From Lasioglossum baleicum (Eukaryota; Arthropoda; Insecta; Hymenoptera; Halictidae): a DNA stretch of 64,000 bases. Positions 47,200 to 61,666 of the stretch are shown here, in pieces. How positions within the stretch are numbered: position 1 is the first letter of the stretch; every line of letters starts with the position of its first letter. Location of the stretch: the NCBI RefSeq assembly GCF_051020765.1, contig NC_134942.1:1302001-1366000 (forward strand). Direction: 5' to 3'. The position numbers and the translations under genes are program-made. Below the pieces are notes generated by a model. The model saw nothing but the letters and a program-made list of their open reading frames with translations. It had not been told where the DNA came from and ran no database searches.

Positions 47200-50100
47200 G
47201 ACCTAAGGGGCGTTATTGGGATGGACCTCTCGTTGCCGGTCGTGGTCGACCACATGATCGGCAGCGAGAGGTCAAGAGCAGCGTTTGCCTCCTTCTGCGA
47301 GATTGTGATAACGCAGAAGGAGGCAGCGGAGAGGGAGAGGGAAGCCGGCCCCCTCACCGCCAGGAGGCTAGGATCGGCGGGGCAACCCCGACGAGGCCGA
47401 CGGCCCCCTGTTAAGGGGCCGCAGACGTAATGGCGGCGGTGGGACTACTTAGTACTTCCACCGCCGTCAAGGGGGGCTGGCCGTTAAGGCGCCCCCGGGG
47501 TGGGCAGGTCGCGGGGGGGGAGGTGGAGCAATAATCCCCTCCCCCCCTCTACAAAGATGCGACCAGCCGGTCGACCCCCCCCCTTTTATTTTATAATATT
47601 TCATTTTATTCTATATATATTTTATATTCTATATTATAAATTTTATCTTTATATTTTATTCCCCTTTATTTTGCCCCCCCTTCTTATGTTTGTTGTGTTT
47701 TGTCCATTGTATTTAGTTACTTATTATTATTTATTTATTTATTGACTTTTATTTTATCTATTTTATCTATACACCTTTTCATTTATTGATTTTATCTTTT
47801 ATTTTATCATATTTTTAAGTTTCATGCGGGTCGACCAGGGGTCACGGGGGGTGGGGGCAGACGCGAGCCGGAACTCGCCTCTGTCCCCTCCTTGTCGCGT
47901 TGCGGAAAAAAATACAATGCAGCGTGTACGAGTATTTGCACATGTATAAAAATCGGATGGCGCGGTAACAAAAATTCTAAATTATACAGCACAAGTTGCA
48001 GCAATGGATGCGCATATGTTAAATTACCTGCATACCGCTGTTTCCTCAAACTGTGTGTTCGTAACTGGCACTGGGAGGATCGCAGTGCCACCACTGCGAG
48101 GAGGCCCTGGACTCTGCGCGGCATACGCTGGAAGAATGTCCAGCGTGGTCGGCACGGCGCAGAGACCTAAGGGGCGTTATTGGGATGGACCTCACGTTAC
48201 CGGTCGTGGTCGACCACATGATCGGCAGCGAGAGGTCAAGAGCAGCGTTTGCCTCCTTCTGCGAGATTGTGATAACGCAGAAGGAGGCAGCGGAGAGGGA
48301 GAGGGAAGCCGGCCCCCTCTCCGCCAGGAGGCTAGCATCGGCGGGGCAACCCCGACGAGGCCGACGGCCCCCTGTTAAGGGGCCGCAGACGTAAAGGCGG
48401 CGGTGGGACTACTTAGTACTTCCACCGCCGCCAAGGGGGGCTGGCCGTTAAGGCGCCCCCGGGGTGGGCAGGTCGCGGGGGCCGAGGTGGAGCAATAATC
48501 CCCTCCCCGCCTCTACAAAGATGCGACCTGCCGGTCGACCCCTCTCCTTTTATTTTATAATATTTCATTTTATTCTATATATATTTTATATTCTATATTA
48601 TAAATTTTATCTTTATCTTCCATTCCCCTTTATTTTGTCCCCACTTCTTATGTTTGTTGTGGTTTGTCCATTGTATTTATTTACTTATTATTATTTATTT
48701 ATTTATTGACTTTTATTTCATCTATTTTATCTATACACCTTTTCATTTATTGATTTTATCTTTTATTTTATCATATTTTTAAGTTTTATGCGGGTTGACC
48801 AGGTGGCGGGACGGGGGGAGGGGACAGACGCGAGCCGGAACTCGCCTCTGTCCCCTCCTTGTCGCGTTGCGGAAAAAAATACAATGCAGCGTGTACGAGT
48901 ATTTGCACATGTATAAAAATCGGATGCGCGGTAACAAAAATTCTAAATTATACAGCACAATTTGCAGCAATGGATGCGCATATGTTAAATTACCTGCATA
49001 CCGCCGTTTCCTCAAACTGTGTGTTCGTCACTGGCACTGGGAGGATCGCAGTGCCACCACTGCGAGGAGGCCCAGGACTCTGCGCGGCATATGCTGGAAG
49101 AATTTCCAGCGTGGTCGGCGCCGCGCAGAGACCTAAGGGGCGTTATTGGGATGGACTTCTCGTTGCCGGTCGTGGTCGACCACATGATCGGCAGCGAGAG
49201 GTCAAGAGCAGCGTTTGCCTCCTTCTGCGAGATTGTGATAACGCAGAAGGAGGCAGCGGAGAGGGAGAGGGAAGCCGGCCCCCTCTCCGCCAGGAGGCTA
49301 GCATCGGCGGGGCAACCCCGACGAGGCCGACGGCCCCCTGTTAAGGGGCCGCAGACGTAAAGGCGGCGGTGGGACTACTTAGTACTTCCACCGCCGCCAA
49401 GGGGGGCTGGCCGTTAAGGCGCCCCCGGGGTGGGCAGGTCGTGGGGGCCGAGGTGGAGCAATAATCCCCTCCCCGCCTCTACAAAGATGCGACCTGCCGG
49501 TCGACCCCCCTCCTTTTATTTTATAATATTTCATTTTATTCTATATATATTTTATATTCTATATTATAAATTTTATCTTTATCTTTCATTCCCCTTTATT
49601 TTGTCCCCACTTCTTATGTTTGTTGTGTTTTGTCCATTGTATTTATTTACTTATTATTATTTATTTATTTATTGACTTTTATTTTATCTATTTTATCTAT
49701 ACACCTTTTCATTTATTGATTTTATGTTTTATTTTATCATATTTTTAATTTTTATGCGGGTTGACCAGGTGGTGGGACGGGAGAGGGGACAGACGCGAGC
49801 CGGAACTCGCCTCTGTCCCCTCCTTGTCGCGTGCGGAAAAAAATACAATGCAGCGTGTACGAGTATTTGCACATGTATAAAAATCGGATGGCGCGGTAAC
49901 AAAAATTCTAAATTATACAGCACAAGTTGCAGCAATGGATGCGCATTTGTTAAATTACCTGCATACCGCTGTTTCCTCAAACTGTGTGTTCGTAACTGGC
50001 ACTGGGAGGATCGCAGTGCCACCACTGCGAGGAGGCCCAGGACTCTGCGCGGTATACGCTGGAAGAATGTCCAGCGTGGTCGGCACGGCGCAGAGACCTA

Positions 50101-53100
50101 AGGGGCGTTATTGGGATGGACCTCTCGTTGCCGGTCGTGGTCGACCACATGATCGGCAGCGAGAGGTCAAGAGCAGCGTTTGCCTCCTTCTGCGAGATTG
50201 TGATAACGCAGAAGGAGGCAGCGGAGAGGGAGAGGGAAGCCGGCCCCCTCTCCGCCAGGAGGCTAGGATCGGCGGGGCAACCCCGACGAGGCCGACGGCC
50301 CCCTGTTAAGGGGCCGCAGACGTAAAGGCGGCGGTGGGACTACTTAGTACTTCCACCGCCGCCAAGGGGGGCTGGCCGTTAAGGCGCCCCCGGGGTGGGC
50401 AGGTCGTGGGGGCCGAGGTGGAGCAATAATCCCCACCCCGCCTCTACAAAGATGCGACCTGCCGGTCGACCCCCCTCCTTTTATTTTATAATATTTCATT
50501 TTATTCTATATATAATTTATATTCTATATTATAAATTTTATCTTTATCTTTCATTCCCCTTTATTTTGTCCCCACTTCTTATGTTTGTTGTGGTTTGTCC
50601 ATTGTATTTATTTACTTATTATTATTTATTTATTTATTGACTTTTATTTTATCTATTTTATCTATACACCTTTTCATTTATTGATTTTATCTTTTATTTT
50701 ATCATATTTTTAAGTTTTATGCGGGTTGACCAGGTGGTGGGACGGGGGAGGGGACAGACGCGAGCCGGAACTCGCCTCTGTCCCCTCCTTGTCGCGTGCG
50801 GAAAAAAATACAATGCAGCGTGTACGAGTATTTGCACATGTATAAAAATCGGATGGCGCGGTAACAAAAATTCTAAATTATACAGCACAAGTTGCAGCAA
50901 TGGAGGCGCGTATGTTAAATTACCTGCATACCGCCGTTTCCTCAAACTTTGTGTTCGTAACTGGCACTGGGAGGATCGCAGTGCCACCACTGCGAGGATG
51001 CCCAGGACTCTGCGCGGCATACGCTGGAAGAATGTCCAGCGTGGTCGGCACGGCGCAGAGACCTAAGGGGCGTTATTGGGATGGACCTCACGTTACCGGT
51101 CGTGGTCGACCACATGATCGGCAGCAAGAGGTCAAGAGCAGCGTTTGCCTCCTTCTGCGAGATTGTGATAACGCAGAAGGAGGCAGCGGAGAGGGAGAGG
51201 GAAGGCGACCCCCTCTCCGCCAGGAGGCTAGCATCGGCGGGGCAACCCCGACGAGGCCGACGGCCCCCTGTTAAGGGGCCGCAGACGTAATGGCGGAGGT
51301 GGGACTACTTAGTACTTCCACCGCCGCCAAGGGGGCTGGCCGTTAAGGCGCCCCCGGGGTGGGCAGGTCGCGGGTGGCGAGGTGGAGCAATAATCCCCTC
51401 CCCGCCTCTACAAAGATGCGACCTGCCGGTCGACCCCCCTCCTTTTATTTTATAATATTTCATTTTATTCTATATATATTTTATATTCTATATTATAAAT
51501 TTTATCTTTATCTTTCATTCCCCTTTATTTTGCGCCCCCTTCTTATGTTTGTTGTGTTTTGTCCATTGTATTTATTTACTTATTATTATTTATTTATTTA
51601 TTGACTTTTATTTTATCTATTTTATCTATACACGTTTTCATTTATTGATTTTATCTTTTATTTTATCATATTTTTAAGTTTCATGCGGGTCGACCAGGGG
51701 TCACGGGGGGTGGGGGCAGACGCGAGCCGGTACTCGCCTCTGTCCCCTCCTTGTCGCGTTGCGGAAAAAAATACAATGCAGCGTGCACGAGTATTTGCAC
51801 ATGTATAAAAATCGGATGGCGCGGTAACAAAAATTCTAAATTATACAGCACAAGTTGCAGCAATGGATGCGCATATGTTAAATTACTTGCATACCGCTGT
51901 TTCCTCAAACTGTGTGTTCGTAACTGGCACTGGGAGGATCGCAGTGCCACCACTGCGAGGAGGCCCAGGACTCTGCGCGGCATACGCTGAAAGAATGTCC
52001 AGCGTGGTCGGCACGGCGCAGAGACCTAAGGGGCGCTATTGGGATGGACCTCACGTTACCGGTCGTGGTCGACCACATGATCGGCAGCGAGAGGTCAAGA
52101 GCAGCGTTTGCCTCCTTCTGCGAGATTGTGATAACGCAGAAGGAGGCAGCGGAGAGGGAGAGGGAAGCCGGCCCCCTCTCCGCCAGGAGGCTAGCATCGG
52201 CGGGGCAACCCCGACGAGGCCGACGGCCCCCTGTTAAGGGGCCGCAGACGTAAAGGCGGCGGTGGGACTACTTAGTACTTCCACCGCCGCCAAGGGGGCT
52301 GGCCGTTAAGGCGCCCCCGGGGTGGGCAGGTCGCGGGGGCCGAGGTGGAGCAATAATCCCCTCCCCGCCTCTACAAAGATGCGACCTGCCGGTCGACCCC
52401 CCTCCTTTTATTTTATAATATTTCATTTTATTCTATATATATTTTATATTCTATATTATAAATTTTATCTTTATCTTTCATTCCCCTTTATTTTGCCACC
52501 CCTTCTTATGTTTGTTGTGTTTTGTCCATTGTATTTATTTACTTATTATTATTTATTTATTTATTGACTTTTATTTTACCTATTTTATCTATACACGTTT
52601 TCATTTATTGATTTTATCTTTTATTTTATCGTATTTTTAAGTTTTATGCGTGTCGACCAGGGTGGGTGGGACGGGGGGAGGGGACAGACGCGAGCCGGAA
52701 CTCGCCTCTGTCCCCTCCTTGTTGCGTGCGGAAAAAAATACAATGCAGCGTGTACGAGGATTTGCACATGTATAAAAATCGGATGGCGCGGTAACCAAAA
52801 TTCTAAATCATACAGCACAAGTTGCAGCAATGCATGCGCATAAGTTAAATTACCTGCATACCGCCGTTTCCTCAAACTGTGTGTTCATAACTGGCACTGG
52901 GAGGATCGCAGTGCCACCACTGCGAGGAGGCCCAGGACTCTGCGCGGCATACGCTGGAAGAATGTCCAGCGTGGTAGGCACCGCGCAGAGACCTAAGGGG
53001 CGTTATCGGGATGGACCTTTCGTTGCCGGTCGTGGTCGACCACATGATCGGCAGCGAGAGGTCAAGAGCAGCGTTTGCCTCTTTCTGCGAGATTGTGATA

Positions 53101-54916
53101 ACGCAGAAGGAGGCAGTGGAGAGGGAGAGGGAAGCCGACCCCCTCTCCGCCAGGAGTCTAGCATCGGCGGGGCAACCCCGACGAGGCCGACGGCCCCCAC
53201 TAAGGGGCCGCAGACGTAATGGCGGCGGTGGGACTACTTAGTACTGCTACCGCCCCACGGGGGCTGGCCGTTAAGGCGCCCCCGGGGTGGGCAGGTCGCG
53301 GGGGGCGAGGTGGAGCAATAATCCCCTCTCCGCCTCTACAAAGATGCGACCTGCCGGTCGAACCCCCTTCTTTTATTTTATAATATTTCATTTTATTCTA
53401 TATATATTTTATATTCTATATTATAAATTTTATCTTCATCTTTTATTCCCCTTTATTTTGCCACCCCTTCTTATGTTTGTTGTGTTTTGTCCATTGTATT
53501 TATTTACTTATTGTTATTTATTTATTTATTGTCTTTTATTTTATCTATTTTATCTATACACGTTTTCATTTATTGATTTTATATTTTATTTTATCGTATT
53601 TTTAAGTTTTATGCGGGTCGACCAGGGGGCGGGACGGGGGGAGGGGACAGACGCGAGCCGGAACTCGCCTCTGTCCCCTCCTTGTCGCGTGCGGAAAAAA
53701 ATACGATGCAGCGTGTACGAGTATTTGCACATGTATAAAAATCAGATGGCGCGGTAACCAAAATTCTAAATTATACAGCACAAGTTGCAGCAATGCATGC
53801 GCATAAGTTAAATTACCTGCATACCGCCGTTTCCTCAAACTGTGTGTTCATAACTGGCACTGGGAGGATCGCAGTGCCACCACTGCGAGGAGGCCCAGGA
53901 CTCTGCGCGGCATACGCTCGAAGAATGTCCAGCGTGGTAGGCACCGCGCAGAGACCTAAGGGGCGTTATCGGGATGGACCTTTCGTTGCCGGTCGTGGTC
54001 GACCACATGATCGGCAGCGGGAGGTCAAGAGCAGCGTTTGCCTCCTTCTGCGAGATTGTGATAACGCAGAAGGAGGCAGCGGAGAGGGTGAGGGAAGCCG
54101 ACCCCCTCTCCGCCAGGAGTCTAGCATCGGCGAGGCAACCCCGACGAGGCCGACGGCCCCCACTAAGGGGCCGCAGACGTAATGGCGGCGGTGGGACTAC
54201 TTAGTACTGCTACCGCCGCCAATAGGGGCTGGCCGTTAAGGCGCCCCCGGGGTGGGCTGGTCGCGGGGGGCGAGGTGGAGCAATAATCCCCTCTCCGCCT
54301 CTACAAAGATGCGACCTGCCGGTCGAACCCCCTGCTTTTATTTTATAATATTTCATTTTATTCTATATATATTTTATATTCTATATTATAAATTTTATCT
54401 TTATCTTTTATTCCCCTTTATTTTGCCACCCCTTCTTATGTTTGTTGTGTTTTGTCCATTGTATTTATTTACTTATTGTTATTTATTTATTTATTGTCTT
54501 TTATTTTATCTATTTTATCTATACACGTTTTCATTTATTGATTTTATCTTTTATTTTATCGTATATTTAAGTTTTATGCGGGTCGACCAGGGGGGTGGGA
54601 CGGGGGGGGGACCGACGCGAGCCGGAACTCGCCTGTGTCCCCCCCTTGTCGCGTGCGGAAAAAAATACAATGCAGCGTGTACGAGTATTTGCACATGTAT
54701 AAAAATCGGATGGCGCGGTAACAAAAATTCTAAATTATACAGCACAAGTTGCAGCAATGCATGCGCATAAGTTAAATTACCTGCATACCGCCGTTTCCTC
54801 AAACTGTGTGTTCATAACTGGCACTGGGAGGATCGCAGTGCCACCATTGCGAGGAGGCCCGGGACTCTGCGCGGCATATGCTGGAAGAATGTCCAGCGTG
54901 GTCGGCGCCGCGCAGA
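47200..54916 (+). repeat. 8-monomer higher-order unit, copy 1 (about 7.72 kb)
   Basis: From the second half of M43 through the first half of M51. The leader order M44-M51 is I, II, II, II, I, II, II, II. Diagnostic marks: CCCTCACCGCC near 47350, GGGGGGGGAGG near 47515, GGCCCTGGACTC near 48103, the one-base deletion CGGATGCGCGG near 48922, GAATTTCCAGC, GGAGGCGCGTATG near 50902 and CCACTAAGGGG near 53195. The left limit is where M43 and M51 stop matching (CCTAAGG versus CCTATGG). Confidence 0.85.
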
Positions 54917-57900
54917 GACCTATGGGGCGTTATTGGGATGGACCTCTCGTTGCCGGTCGTGGTCGACCACATGATCGGCAGCGAGAGGTCAAGAGCAGCG
55001 TTTGCCTCCTTCTGCGAGATTGTGATAACGCAGAAGGAGGCAGCGGAGAGGGAGAGGGAAGCCGGCCCCCTCACCGCCAGGAGGCTAGGATCGGCGGGGC
55101 AACCCCGACGAGGCCGACGGCCCCCTGTTAAGGGGCCGCAGACGTAATGGCGGCGGTGGGACTACTTAGTACTTCCACCGCCGTCAAGGGGGGCTGGCCG
55201 TTAAGGCGCCCCCGGGGTGGGCAGGTCGCGGGGGGGGAGGTGGAGCAATAATCCCCTCCCCCCCTCTACAAAGATGCGACCAGCCGGTCGACCCCCCCCC
55301 TTTTATTTTATAATATTTCATTTTATTCTATATATATTTTATATTCTATATTATAAATTTTATCTTTATATTTTATTCCCCTTTATTTTGCCCCCCCTTC
55401 TTATGTTTGTTGTGTTTTGTCCATTGTATTTAGTTACTTATTATTATTTATTTATTTATTGACTTTTATTTTATCTATTTTATCTATACACCTTTTCATT
55501 TATTGATTTTATCTTTTATTTTATCATATTTTTAAGTTTCATGCGGGTCGACCAGGGGTCACGGGGGGTGGGGGCAGACGCGAGCCGGAACTCGCCTCTG
55601 TCCCCTCCTTGTCGCGTTGCGGAAAAAAATACAATGCAGCGTGTACGAGTATTTGCACATGTATAAAAATCGGATGCGCGGTAACAAAAATTCTAAATTA
55701 TACAGCACAATTTGCAGCAATGGATGCGCATATGTTAAATTACCTGCATACCGCCGTTTCCTCAAACTGTGTGTTCGTCACTGGCACTGGGAGGATCGCA
55801 GTGCCACCACTGCGAGGAGGCCCAGGACTCTGCGCGGCATATGCTGGAAGAATTTCCAGCGTGGTCGGCGCCGCGCAGAGACCTAAGGGGCGTTATTGGG
55901 ATGGACTTCTCGTTGCCGGTCGTGGTCGACCACATGATCGGCAGCGAGAGGTCAAGAGCAGCGTTTGCCTCCTTCTGCGAGATTGTGATAACGCAGAAGG
56001 AGGCAGCGGAGAGGGAGAGGGAAGCCGGCCCCCTCTCCGCCAGGAGGCTAGCATCGGCGGGGCAACCCCGACGAGGCCGACGGCCCCCTGTTAAGGGGCC
56101 GCAGACGTAAAGGCGGCGGTGGGACTACTTAGTACTTCCACCGCCGCCAAGGGGGGCTGGCCGTTAAGGCGCCCCCGGGGTGGGCAGGTCGTGGGGGCCG
56201 AGGTGGAGCAATAATCCCCTCCCCGCCTCTACAAAGATGCGACCTGCCGGTCGACCCCCCTCCTTTTATTTTATAATATTTCATTTTATTCTATATATAT
56301 TTTATATTCTATATTATAAATTTTATCTTTATCTTTCATTCCCCTTTATTTTGTCCCCACTTCTTATGTTTGTTGTGTTTTGTCCATTGTATTTATTTAC
56401 TTATTATTATTTATTTATTTATTGACTTTTATTTTATCTATTTTATCTATACACCTTTTCATTTATTGATTTTATGTTTTATTTTATCATATTTTTAATT
56501 TTTATGCGGGTTGACCAGGTGGTGGGACGGGAGAGGGGACAGACGCGAGCCGGAACTCGCCTCTGTCCCCTCCTTGTCGCGTGCGGAAAAAAATACAATG
56601 CAGCGTGTACGAGTATTTGCACATGTATAAAAATCGGATGGCGCGGTAACAAAAATTCTAAATTATACAGCACAAGTTGCAGCAATGGATGCGCATTTGT
56701 TAAATTACCTGCATACCGCTGTTTCCTCAAACTGTGTGTTCGTAACTGGCACTGGGAGGATCGCAGTGCCACCACTGCGAGGAGGCCCAGGACTCTGCGC
56801 GGTATACGCTGGAAGAATGTCCAGCGTGGTCGGCACGGCGCAGAGACCTAAGGGGCGTTATTGGGATGGACCTCTCGTTGCCGGTCGTGGTCGACCACAT
56901 GATCGGCAGCGAGAGGTCAAGAGCAGCGTTTGCCTCCTTCTGCGAGATTGTGATAACGCAGAAGGAGGCAGCGGAGAGGGAGAGGGAAGCCGGCCCCCTC
57001 TCCGCCAGGAGGCTAGGATCGGCGGGGCAACCCCGACGAGGCCGACGGCCCCCTGTTAAGGGGCCGCAGACGTAAAGGCGGCGGTGGGACTACTTAGTAC
57101 TTCCACCGCCGCCAAGGGGGGCTGGCCGTTAAGGCGCCCCCGGGGTGGGCAGGTCGTGGGGGCCGAGGTGGAGCAATAATCCCCACCCCGCCTCTACAAA
57201 GATGCGACCTGCCGGTCGACCCCCCTCCTTTTATTTTATAATATTTCATTTTATTCTATATATAATTTATATTCTATATTATAAATTTTATCTTTATCTT
57301 TCATTCCCCTTTATTTTGTCCCCACTTCTTATGTTTGTTGTGGTTTGTCCATTGTATTTATTTACTTATTATTATTTATTTATTTATTGACTTTTATTTT
57401 ATCTATTTTATCTATACACCTTTTCATTTATTGATTTTATCTTTTATTTTATCATATTTTTAAGTTTTATGCGGGTTGACCAGGTGGTGGGACGGGGGAG
57501 GGGACAGACGCGAGCCGGAACTCGCCTCTGTCCCCTCCTTGTCGCGTGCGGAAAAAAATACAATGCAGCGTGTACGAGTATTTGCACATGTATAAAAATC
57601 GGATGGCGCGGTAACAAAAATTCTAAATTATACAGCACAAGTTGCAGCAATGGAGGCGCGTATGTTAAATTACCTGCATACCGCCGTTTCCTCAAACTTT
57701 GTGTTCGTAACTGGCACTGGGAGGATCGCAGTGCCACCACTGCGAGGATGCCCAGGACTCTGCGCGGCATACGCTGGAAGAATGTCCAGCGTGGTCGGCA
57801 CGGCGCAGAGACCTAAGGGGCGTTATTGGGATGGACCTCACGTTACCGGTCGTGGTCGACCACATGATCGGCAGCAAGAGGTCAAGAGCAGCGTTTGCCT

Positions 57901-60900
57901 CCTTCTGCGAGATTGTGATAACGCAGAAGGAGGCAGCGGAGAGGGAGAGGGAAGGCGACCCCCTCTCCGCCAGGAGGCTAGCATCGGCGGGGCAACCCCG
58001 ACGAGGCCGACGGCCCCCTGTTAAGGGGCCGCAGACGTAATGGCGGAGGTGGGACTACTTAGTACTTCCACCGCCGCCAAGGGGGCTGGCCGTTAAGGCG
58101 CCCCCGGGGTGGGCAGGTCGCGGGTGGCGAGGTGGAGCAATAATCCCCTCCCCGCCTCTACAAAGATGCGACCTGCCGGTCGACCCCCCTCCTTTTATTT
58201 TATAATATTTCATTTTATTCTATATATATTTTATATTCTATATTATAAATTTTATCTTTATCTTTCATTCCCCTTTATTTTGCGCCCCCTTCTTATGTTT
58301 GTTGTGTTTTGTCCATTGTATTTATTTACTTATTATTATTTATTTATTTATTGACTTTTATTTTATCTATTTTATCTATACACGTTTTCATTTATTGATT
58401 TTATCTTTTATTTTATCATATTTTTAAGTTTCATGCGGGTCGACCAGGGGTCACGGGGGGTGGGGGCAGACGCGAGCCGGTACTCGCCTCTGTCCCCTCC
58501 TTGTCGCGTTGCGGAAAAAAATACAATGCAGCGTGCACGAGTATTTGCACATGTATAAAAATCGGATGGCGCGGTAACAAAAATTCTAAATTATACAGCA
58601 CAAGTTGCAGCAATGGATGCGCATATGTTAAATTACTTGCATACCGCTGTTTCCTCAAACTGTGTGTTCGTAACTGGCACTGGGAGGATCGCAGTGCCAC
58701 CACTGCGAGGAGGCCCAGGACTCTGCGCGGCATACGCTGAAAGAATGTCCAGCGTGGTCGGCACGGCGCAGAGACCTAAGGGGCGCTATTGGGATGGACC
58801 TCACGTTACCGGTCGTGGTCGACCACATGATCGGCAGCGAGAGGTCAAGAGCAGCGTTTGCCTCCTTCTGCGAGATTGTGATAACGCAGAAGGAGGCAGC
58901 GGAGAGGGAGAGGGAAGCCGGCCCCCTCTCCGCCAGGAGGCTAGCATCGGCGGGGCAACCCCGACGAGGCCGACGGCCCCCTGTTAAGGGGCCGCAGACG
59001 TAAAGGCGGCGGTGGGACTACTTAGTACTTCCACCGCCGCCAAGGGGGCTGGCCGTTAAGGCGCCCCCGGGGTGGGCAGGTCGCGGGGGCCGAGGTGGAG
59101 CAATAATCCCCTCCCCGCCTCTACAAAGATGCGACCTGCCGGTCGACCCCCCTCCTTTTATTTTATAATATTTCATTTTATTCTATATATATTTTATATT
59201 CTATATTATAAATTTTATCTTTATCTTTCATTCCCCTTTATTTTGCCACCCCTTCTTATGTTTGTTGTGTTTTGTCCATTGTATTTATTTACTTATTATT
59301 ATTTATTTATTTATTGACTTTTATTTTACCTATTTTATCTATACACGTTTTCATTTATTGATTTTATCTTTTATTTTATCGTATTTTTAAGTTTTATGCG
59401 TGTCGACCAGGGTGGGTGGGACGGGGGGAGGGGACAGACGCGAGCCGGAACTCGCCTCTGTCCCCTCCTTGTTGCGTGCGGAAAAAAATACAATGCAGCG
59501 TGTACGAGGATTTGCACATGTATAAAAATCGGATGGCGCGGTAACCAAAATTCTAAATCATACAGCACAAGTTGCAGCAATGCATGCGCATAAGTTAAAT
59601 TACCTGCATACCGCCGTTTCCTCAAACTGTGTGTTCATAACTGGCACTGGGAGGATCGCAGTGCCACCACTGCGAGGAGGCCCAGGACTCTGCGCGGCAT
59701 ACGCTGGAAGAATGTCCAGCGTGGTAGGCACCGCGCAGAGACCTAAGGGGCGTTATCGGGATGGACCTTTCGTTGCCGGTCGTGGTCGACCACATGATCG
59801 GCAGCGAGAGGTCAAGAGCAGCGTTTGCCTCTTTCTGCGAGATTGTGATAACGCAGAAGGAGGCAGTGGAGAGGGAGAGGGAAGCCGACCCCCTCTCCGC
59901 CAGGAGTCTAGCATCGGCGGGGCAACCCCGACGAGGCCGACGGCCCCCACTAAGGGGCCGCAGACGTAATGGCGGCGGTGGGACTACTTAGTACTGCTAC
60001 CGCCCCACGGGGGCTGGCCGTTAAGGCGCCCCCGGGGTGGGCAGGTCGCGGGGGGCGAGGTGGAGCAATAATCCCCTCTCCGCCTCTACAAAGATGCGAC
60101 CTGCCGGTCGAACCCCCTTCTTTTATTTTATAATATTTCATTTTATTCTATATATATTTTATATTCTATATTATAAATTTTATCTTCATCTTTTATTCCC
60201 CTTTATTTTGCCACCCCTTCTTATGTTTGTTGTGTTTTGTCCATTGTATTTATTTACTTATTGTTATTTATTTATTTATTGTCTTTTATTTTATCTATTT
60301 TATCTATACACGTTTTCATTTATTGATTTTATATTTTATTTTATCGTATTTTTAAGTTTTATGCGGGTCGACCAGGGGGCGGGACGGGGGGAGGGGACAG
60401 ACGCGAGCCGGAACTCGCCTCTGTCCCCTCCTTGTCGCGTGCGGAAAAAAATACGATGCAGCGTGTACGAGTATTTGCACATGTATAAAAATCAGATGGC
60501 GCGGTAACCAAAATTCTAAATTATACAGCACAAGTTGCAGCAATGCATGCGCATAAGTTAAATTACCTGCATACCGCCGTTTCCTCAAACTGTGTGTTCA
60601 TAACTGGCACTGGGAGGATCGCAGTGCCACCACTGCGAGGAGGCCCAGGACTCTGCGCGGCATACGCTCGAAGAATGTCCAGCGTGGTAGGCACCGCGCA
60701 GAGACCTAAGGGGCGTTATCGGGATGGACCTTTCGTTGCCGGTCGTGGTCGACCACATGATCGGCAGCGGGAGGTCAAGAGCAGCGTTTGCCTCCTTCTG
60801 CGAGATTGTGATAACGCAGAAGGAGGCAGCGGAGAGGGTGAGGGAAGCCGACCCCCTCTCCGCCAGGAGTCTAGCATCGGCGAGGCAACCCCGACGAGGC

Positions 60901-61666
60901 CGACGGCCCCCACTAAGGGGCCGCAGACGTAATGGCGGCGGTGGGACTACTTAGTACTGCTACCGCCGCCAATAGGGGCTGGCCGTTAAGGCGCCCCCGG
61001 GGTGGGCTGGTCGCGGGGGGCGAGGTGGAGCAATAATCCCCTCTCCGCCTCTACAAAGATGCGACCTGCCGGTCGAACCCCCTGCTTTTATTTTATAATA
61101 TTTCATTTTATTCTATATATATTTTATATTCTATATTATAAATTTTATCTTTATCTTTTATTCCCCTTTATTTTGCCACCCCTTCTTATGTTTGTTGTGT
61201 TTTGTCCATTGTATTTATTTACTTATTGTTATTTATTTATTTATTGTCTTTTATTTTATCTATTTTATCTATACACGTTTTCATTTATTGATTTTATCTT
61301 TTATTTTATCGTATATTTAAGTTTTATGCGGGTCGACCAGGGGGGTGGGACGGGGGGGGGACCGACGCGAGCCGGAACTCGCCTGTGTCCCCCCCTTGTC
61401 GCGTGCGGAAAAAAATACAATGCAGCGTGTACGAGTATTTGCACATGTATAAAAATCGGATGGCGCGGTAACAAAAATTCTAAATTATACAGCACAAGTT
61501 GCAGCAATGCATGCGCATAAGTTAAATTACCTGCATACCGCCGTTTCCTCAAACTGTGTGTTCATAACTGGCACTGGGAGGATCGCAGTGCCACCATTGC
61601 GAGGAGGCCCGGGACTCTGCGCGGCATATGCTGGAAGAATGTCCAGCGTGGTCGGCGCCGCGCAGA
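54917..61666 (+). repeat. 7-monomer higher-order unit, copy 2 (6,750 bp)
   Basis: M53-M58 match M46-M51 at a constant offset of 6,750 bp, with no difference in the stretches I compared. The unit lacks one monomer relative to copy 1: instead of separate M44-like and M45-like monomers it has the hybrid M52. Confidence 0.87.
55540..56502 (+). repeat. Hybrid monomer M52
   Basis: The first 35 bp or so match the type I leader of M44 and M59 (GGGTCACGGGGGGTGGGGGC). From the CGGATGCGCGG deletion (55671) onward it matches M45, including AATTTGCAGC, GAATTTCCAGC and GGACTTCTCG. The switch therefore lies between about 55575 and 55675. Confidence 0.85.
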
